A DNA stretch of 64,000 bases from positions 183,176-247,175 of the forward strand of contig CAJTXU010000001.1 of assembly GCA_910584125.1 (NCBI GenBank). Reading direction: 5' to 3'. This stretch comes from an uncultured Muribaculaceae bacterium (lineage in GTDB: Bacteria; Bacteroidota; Bacteroidia; Bacteroidales; Muribaculaceae). Each line of letters starts with the position of its first letter. Position 1 is the first letter of the stretch. The notes under the pieces are model-generated. The model saw nothing but the letters and a program-made list of their open reading frames with translations. It had not been told where the DNA came from and did no database searches. Positions 59,470 through 64,000 of this stretch are shown piece by piece. The translations under genes were made by a program, and so were the position numbers.

Positions 59470-60449
59470 AGGATATTAAAATTACATTCACTGATTTCTG
59501 GGCCGGATTTGACATCAGAAACAACTTCTTCACAAGAGTACTGAGAAGAAAATATAATGTTTCCGTTGTTCAACCATATGAAAAACCGGATATCCACATA
59601 TATTCGTTTTTCGGTACCGAACACCTTAAGTATGACAACCTGAAACTGTATTATACAGGAGAAAATGATGTCCCTAACTTCAATTTCTGCGACTATGCCA
59701 TATCATTCCATCATCTCAATCTCAGGGATAGACATCTAAGACTTCCGCTTTACGTCATATATCCAGCGTTTGAACGACTCCGCAGTCAACCACCTGAAGT
59801 TTCGGAGGCGTTGTTCGAGCGGAACTTCTGCAGTGTCCTGATAAGCAACAACAATAATTGTGATTCGATGAGGCTGGATTTCCTGAACCTGTTGAATGGC
59901 TACAGGAATGTGGCATCAGGAGGAAGATACGCCAACAATGTCGGAGGGCCGGTAGACGATAAACTTGAATTCATTTCCAACTACAAATTCAATCTCGCAT
60001 TTGAGAACAGTCTGGTCTATGGATACACGACAGAAAAGATTATAGACCCATTGGGCACAAAAGCCGTTCCTATTTACTGGGGCAATCCGGATATCGAGTT
60101 AGAAATAAATCCCAAATCATTCATCAATATACATAAATTTGAGACTGTCTACAAGTCTCTCGAATACATAAAATATGTAGACTGCAATCAATCTGAATAT
60201 CTGGAGATACTGTCAGCAAACCCAATCGAGAACAGCCCCTATTTGAATTGGGAAGAGATGTTGCTTGATTTCTTGGATAATATCATAGAGAGCAAAACCA
60301 AATATGTCACAAGTTATGGAGCGAGCGGATCAATATTCCGCGAGCAAGTTCAAAAGGAACGACTTTACGGTCACAAAACTATTGTAAATAACATCGATAA
60401 TATTGAAAAAGCAAGCAGACTATGGAGAAAAATCCGAAAATTTCGATAA
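59466..60449 (+). CDS. GT10 alpha-1,3/4-fucosyltransferase
   Basis: This 327-residue cytoplasmic enzyme has the GT10 signature block FNLAFENSLVYGYTTEKIIDPLGTKAVPIYWG (residues about 178-209) with the GDP-fucose-binding E-N and Y-x-T-E-K residues. There are no heptad repeats at the C-terminus, unlike Helicobacter FutA. It transfers fucose from GDP-fucose to GlcNAc in a surface glycan, as in Lewis-type capsules of Bacteroides. The gmd gene at 52.5 kb supplies the precursor pathway. It overlaps both neighbours. Confidence 0.93.
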   Translation: MKDIKITFTDFWAGFDIRNNFFTRVLRRKYNVSVVQPYEKPDIHIYSFFGTEHLKYDNLKLYYTGENDVPNFNFCDYAISFHHLNLRDRHLRLPLYVIYPAFERLRSQPPEVSEALFERNFCSVLISNNNNCDSMRLDFLNLLNGYRNVASGGRYANNVGGPVDDKLEFISNYKFNLAFENSLVYGYTTEKIIDPLGTKAVPIYWGNPDIELEINPKSFINIHKFETVYKSLEYIKYVDCNQSEYLEILSANPIENSPYLNWEEMLLDFLDNIIESKTKYVTSYGASGSIFREQVQKERLYGHKTIVNNIDNIEKASRLWRKIRKFR

Positions 60450-61408
60450 TCATACCTGTATACAACACCGAACAATATCTACGTGCAGCAGTAGAAAGTG
60501 TGATTAATCAAACTTATGAGAACAAGGAGATAGTTTTGGTTGACGACGGTTCAACTGATTCTTCGCCAAAAATATGCGATGAATATGGTTCTCAATACTC
60601 ATATATAAAGGTGATACATCAGGACAATGCTGGTCTTTCAGCAGCAAGGAATGCTGGAATCACAATCTCAAAAGGAGAATATATAGCTTTCTTGGATTCA
60701 GATGATGAATATGGAAATAAGGATATGATAGCACATTATGCTCATATATTTATTAATAATCCAACATTAGACTTAATTCAGTTTCCAACCATGTGGTACT
60801 GGAATGATAATAAAAAACATATTTTAGGCAATGTACAAGATTCTTTGACAGACAATATCAACATTGGTCAAAATTACTCATCAGGCAGATTAACAGGGAC
60901 TGCTTGCGATAAAATCTACAATAGACAACTATTTAATTTGACACACTTTTCTGAAGGAAGGTATTTTGAAGACGTATGGTTCATAACCGATATTATTCCT
61001 AATCTTCATCATATATATATTGATGATTTTGGTTTTTACAAGTATAAAATAAGAGGAGGATCCATTACACAAAGCAAATATTCAGCATTAAAGAGCAAAC
61101 ACAAGATTGAAACAAGCCTTAAATCCGTAAGAACTATTATATGCTACTGTAAGGATTCATATTATCATGTGAATGGCTTCATTCAGTTACAAGACTGCTT
61201 TCTCCGTTATAACCTAGAACATAATTCGAAGTCATTTGAAGATTTGCAAAAGCAGATTGTTGAGATTCTTCCAAGCATCAAAGGCTTAGCAAAAAACATT
61301 CGGTATATCTCTTTTAACAAAACGCTCCAGATATTACTGACCAAAGCATTTGGAATTAAAATGTCAATAAGGCTTTATAATTTAAAAAACAGCAACACCC
61401 TTAAATAA
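60422..61408 (+). CDS. Glycosyltransferase family 2
   Basis: This is a 328-residue GT-A enzyme: ISIIIPVYNTEQYLRAAVESVINQTYENKEIVLVDDGSTDSS, then NAGLSAARNAGITISKGEYIAFLDSDDEY (metal-binding DxD as DSDD), then an acceptor region (GTACDKIYNRQLF, EGRYFEDVWF). It adds a sugar to the repeat unit of the glycan. It overlaps the GT10 gene by 28 bases. Base composition is strongly AT-rich. Confidence 0.93.
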   Translation: MEKNPKISIIIPVYNTEQYLRAAVESVINQTYENKEIVLVDDGSTDSSPKICDEYGSQYSYIKVIHQDNAGLSAARNAGITISKGEYIAFLDSDDEYGNKDMIAHYAHIFINNPTLDLIQFPTMWYWNDNKKHILGNVQDSLTDNINIGQNYSSGRLTGTACDKIYNRQLFNLTHFSEGRYFEDVWFITDIIPNLHHIYIDDFGFYKYKIRGGSITQSKYSALKSKHKIETSLKSVRTIICYCKDSYYHVNGFIQLQDCFLRYNLEHNSKSFEDLQKQIVEILPSIKGLAKNIRYISFNKTLQILLTKAFGIKMSIRLYNLKNSNTLK

Positions 61409-61483
61409 AAACCACGGATATCTTGGTGTATTGCTAACTTACAAACGAGGTTCCCTTTTTACCGAAACGCATCTTTGTATTTA

Positions 61484-62761
61484 ATGAAAATTCTTCAAGT
61501 TGCATCCGGCGATTTCTTCTCTACCTATGGCGGAGGCCAAGTCTATGTCAAAAATATTGTCAAGGAACTAAGCAGCCGCGACAACCTTCAGATTTCTGTT
61601 ATTTCATTTACGAAAACCAACAAGGTCGAAAGAAAAAAATTGGGCTCAGTTGAAATCATCTCGATATCAGATCAATCATCGTTCAATCTTGAAGAAGAAA
61701 TTGTCGCAGAACTAAAACCAGATATAATCCACGTTCATGCGGGTGAAGCGGAATTCTCAAGGATAGGCCGGAATCTTAAGATTCCAATCGTTGTGACATG
61801 TCATCATGGGGGCTTGCTTTGCCCTGCAGGGACAAGATTAAATTACAAGGGCCACATTTGTACAAGGCGTATAACCCATGAGAATTGTCTGCCTTGTGTT
61901 TTAAAGAACACACGAACAGGTTTAAAACTGTGGTATCCATTCATGAGGTTCGTTCCGGAACAATCCTATCTCAAATTTGGCAAATTCTTAAAAAGCAAAA
62001 GATTCATTCCATTCATAACACCTGTCGGAATAGCGGCATGTCAAATTCAAAGAATGTCCGAATATTGGAATGAAGCAGCTGAAAAATGCACATTAATGAT
62101 AGCTCCTTGCAATGCCATTGGGGAGACAATGATTAAAAATGGTTTAGACAAGAATAAGTTTAGAGTAATACCGCATGGCATTCCTCTTCCAGAATTCAGG
62201 CCACAATACCCGAGAATAGAGAACGGACGTTTAACATTCTACTACGTCGGCCGTATCTGCTATGTCAAAGGTATCCATGTATTATTGAAAGCTTTCCATG
62301 AAATTAACAACAATGACATGGAACTACATTTAATTGGAGGTGCCGGAAACAAGTCGGAACAACGATATATGTCGAATTTACAAAGGCAATATAAATCTGA
62401 CAAACGCATCATCTGGCACGGGAAAGTTAGTCCAGACCAGATTTTTGTTATTACGAAAGATTTCCATGTTTCGATTGCCCCGTCAATCTATATGGAAATA
62501 TATGGTCTCAATATAGCTGAGGCATTGGCACTCGGCAAACCCGTTATCGCCACACGTTGTGGAGGTGGCGAGATGCAGATTGAAGACAGCAGGAACGGCT
62601 GGCTCGTTGAGCCTAATAACAAGGATGCCCTCAAAGAGAAGATAGAATTTGCAATAGAAAACAAAAATCTATTGCCTGAAATGTCTAAGAATTGTTCTGC
62701 GATTTCAATCCAGAAACACTGCGACAAATTAATTGAAGTATACAGAAGCCTTATCAGATGA
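61484..62761 (+). CDS. Glycosyltransferase family 4
   Basis: This is 425 residues from ATG 61484 (MKILQVASGDFFSTYGGGQVYVKNIVKEL); the TTG at 61475 is not needed. It is a GT-B enzyme with the donor-site motif APSIYMEIYGLNIAEALALGKPVIATRCGGGEMQI (the E-x7-E pattern). A cysteine-rich stretch (GLLCPAGTRL...HICTRRITHENCLPC) lies between the two lobes, a feature of some capsule GT4 proteins. It adds a hexose or similar residue to the glycan. It ends in an ATGA overlap with the next GT4 gene. A spacer of about 75 bases upstream has no clear promoter. Confidence 0.92.
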   Translation: MKILQVASGDFFSTYGGGQVYVKNIVKELSSRDNLQISVISFTKTNKVERKKLGSVEIISISDQSSFNLEEEIVAELKPDIIHVHAGEAEFSRIGRNLKIPIVVTCHHGGLLCPAGTRLNYKGHICTRRITHENCLPCVLKNTRTGLKLWYPFMRFVPEQSYLKFGKFLKSKRFIPFITPVGIAACQIQRMSEYWNEAAEKCTLMIAPCNAIGETMIKNGLDKNKFRVIPHGIPLPEFRPQYPRIENGRLTFYYVGRICYVKGIHVLLKAFHEINNNDMELHLIGGAGNKSEQRYMSNLQRQYKSDKRIIWHGKVSPDQIFVITKDFHVSIAPSIYMEIYGLNIAEALALGKPVIATRCGGGEMQIEDSRNGWLVEPNNKDALKEKIEFAIENKNLLPEMSKNCSAISIQKHCDKLIEVYRSLIR

Positions 62762-63879
62762 AGAAACTTCTTATCGACGCAAATCCATGCGTACCCTATC
62801 TTGTCTCCGGAAAAGTAAACGGAATTGGAAGAACCAACATAGAGCTTATCAAAGCCCTTGATACCATTCCCAAAGAGGAAATCCCATTTGAAATAGAGCT
62901 GTATACTCAGAATATAAGGGGAGTAAGCGCAAAGAATCTGAATACGCGCTTCAAGACAATACACGCGTTTTTGAGGGATAATCCTCAGGGAAACGCCATC
63001 GCAAGACGGCTACGCGTCCGTGAGATGTTGAGTAATTATGACTTGATGCATATCACCCATAATTATCATGATGTCGCGCATCCAGACCGATGTATAGTTA
63101 CCATTCATGACGCGATGATGTTTTCTTATCCGGAAAACGTCCTTGGACACGAAGCTTCACGAAAAGTGATTCCTGATTTCGCCCGTAGAGCAAAAGCCAT
63201 TCTGACTTGTAGCGAGAATTCCAAACGCGAGATTGCGGAGTATATGGACGTTCCACCCGAAAAGATTCATGTCGCTCCTTGGGGTGTCGACCATTCGCTT
63301 CTGTATCCGCAAAAAATAATATCAAATCGTTTCACCAAGACAAAACCTTTTTTCATCGTTGTATCGTGCGGCGCCATCAGAAAGAACACTATTTCTACCA
63401 TAAGGGCGTTTATTGAGTTTTCGAAAAACAGCCCTGAACATGAACTGATATGTGTATGGCCCAATCCATCTGATGATGTATTGCAGACCATCGAAAAGAA
63501 TCCGGCGGTAAAAGACAAAATCCATTTCGCTTCGAATATTTCAAACGAAGAATTGGCGGAACTGTATTGCGGAGCAAGTTGCTCGTTCTTTCCAAGCAGA
63601 TATGAAGGCTTCGGACTACCGATAGCTGAATCCATGGCTTGCGGTACGCCAGTGGTGACATGTCGAAATAGTTCTCTTGAAGAAGTCGGTGGCTCAGTCG
63701 CTTTTTATGTTGAGCCAGACGACATCTCAGGTATGGCAAAATATATGGAAGATTTTGAGAACGGAACTATCCGAAAAGAAGATCTGATTGAAGAGAATGT
63801 CAAGCAGAGTATGCTATTCACATGGGAGAATTGTTCTCGCCTCACTCTAAATGTATATCGCGAATGCTTGGGTATCTGA
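62758..63879 (+). CDS. Glycosyltransferase family 4
   Basis: This is a 373-residue GT-B enzyme: IGRTNIELIKALDTI at the acceptor lobe, CIVTIHDAMMFSYPEN, SENSKREIAEYMDVPPEKIHVAPWGVD and the donor site SCSFFPSRYEGFGLPIAESMACGTPVVTCRNSSLEEVGG (E-x7-E). This mannosyltransferase-like type is common in O-antigen clusters. The ATG overlaps the previous stop (ATGA), and the deacetylase gene starts inside its 3' end. Confidence 0.94.
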   Translation: MKKLLIDANPCVPYLVSGKVNGIGRTNIELIKALDTIPKEEIPFEIELYTQNIRGVSAKNLNTRFKTIHAFLRDNPQGNAIARRLRVREMLSNYDLMHITHNYHDVAHPDRCIVTIHDAMMFSYPENVLGHEASRKVIPDFARRAKAILTCSENSKREIAEYMDVPPEKIHVAPWGVDHSLLYPQKIISNRFTKTKPFFIVVSCGAIRKNTISTIRAFIEFSKNSPEHELICVWPNPSDDVLQTIEKNPAVKDKIHFASNISNEELAELYCGASCSFFPSRYEGFGLPIAESMACGTPVVTCRNSSLEEVGGSVAFYVEPDDISGMAKYMEDFENGTIRKEDLIEENVKQSMLFTWENCSRLTLNVYRECLGI

Positions 63880-64000
63880 AAAACGCAGTCAAGGAGCTAT
63901 TTTGGCGCATCCGAAACCTCAGATGCCGACAATGCCCGGGACTGGACTTGTCCGGCACTTTTGTGATTCTCGCCCCTCATCCCGATGACGAGGTTCTTGG
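63864..64000 (+). CDS. PIG-L/LmbE-family deacetylase, 3'-truncated by the window edge
   Basis: Only 45 codons are visible from ATG 63864 (MLGYLKNAVKELFWRIRN). They reach the family signature ILAPHPDDEVLG, where the HPDD residues bind the catalytic zinc. Members remove an N-acetyl group from GlcNAc-type sugars, so it probably edits the glycan made by this cluster. It overlaps the preceding GT4 gene by 16 bases. Its full length is outside the window. Confidence 0.85.
   Translation, partial: MLGYLKNAVKELFWRIRNLRCRQCPGLDLSGTFVILAPHPDDEVL

Overview
The window looks like a chromosome piece from a GC-rich member of the Bacteroidales, most like Muribaculaceae (family-level placement is inference). 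The evidence is Bacteroidota promoters (TTTG, 19-20 bases, TAnnTTTG) before several genes, SusC/OAR-type outer-membrane barrels, a heptad of DUF2807/DUF4254/DUF5683-type Bacteroidota genes, a PorZ-like protein and an M6 protease with a type IX secretion (T9SS)-like tail, and a parA-parB-DUF5683-lytic transglycosylase order. I saw no rRNA, tRNA or CRISPR array.

Layout. 1-4.1 kb: 3' part of a TPR protein overlapping a beta-barrel gene, then a conserved unknown and a MazG-like pyrophosphohydrolase. 4.2-10.6 kb (minus strand): a TonB-C-domain protein, preceded by an operon of OM receptor, ECF sigma factor, anti-sigma-like protein, secreted repeat protein, low-molecular-weight phosphatase and DUF2807 adhesin-like protein. 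10.8-18.1 kb: a second OM receptor, then parAB, DUF5683 and an MltD-like transglycosylase. 18.2-26.6 kb: NhaD antiporter, an orphan phage terminase pair, lysS, gpsA and pgi. 26.8-29.6 kb: a three-gene steroid-type reductase operon (eukaryote-like steroid 5-alpha-reductase, Old Yellow Enzyme reductase, short-chain dehydrogenase). 29.7-34.1 kb: a 10-bp tandem repeat array, an acyl-CoA synthetase, a low-GC acyltransferase insert flanked by 42-bp direct repeats, and prfB. 34.2-38.7 kb (minus): M6 protease, GT9 and DUF4254. 38.9-49.1 kb: nucleoside kinase, mgtE, mutS, radical SAM protein, S66 peptidase and PorZ-like protein. 49.1-53.6 kb: two acyltransferases, a GT2 and gmd, separated by composite short-repeat modules. 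54.2-64 kb: composition becomes clearly AT-richer, with an unknown protein plus PIN nuclease pair, then a surface-glycan cluster (acyltransferases with poly-G tracts, Wzx-like flippase, GT10 fucosyltransferase, GT2, two GT4, PIG-L deacetylase) running off the end.

How it fits together. Gmd makes the GDP-fucose precursor that the GT10 enzyme would use, and the glycosyltransferases, acyltransferases and flippase would build and export a fucosylated, acylated surface glycan. The steroid operon has its own perfect promoter and matches, in gene content, the 5AR/5BR/HSDH set known for gut bacterial bile-acid and steroid reduction. The most striking non-genic signal is the density of short tandem repeats (7-, 9- and 10-bp units) in intergenic DNA and inside some genes, together with small dispersed repeats that enter secreted proteins in frame.
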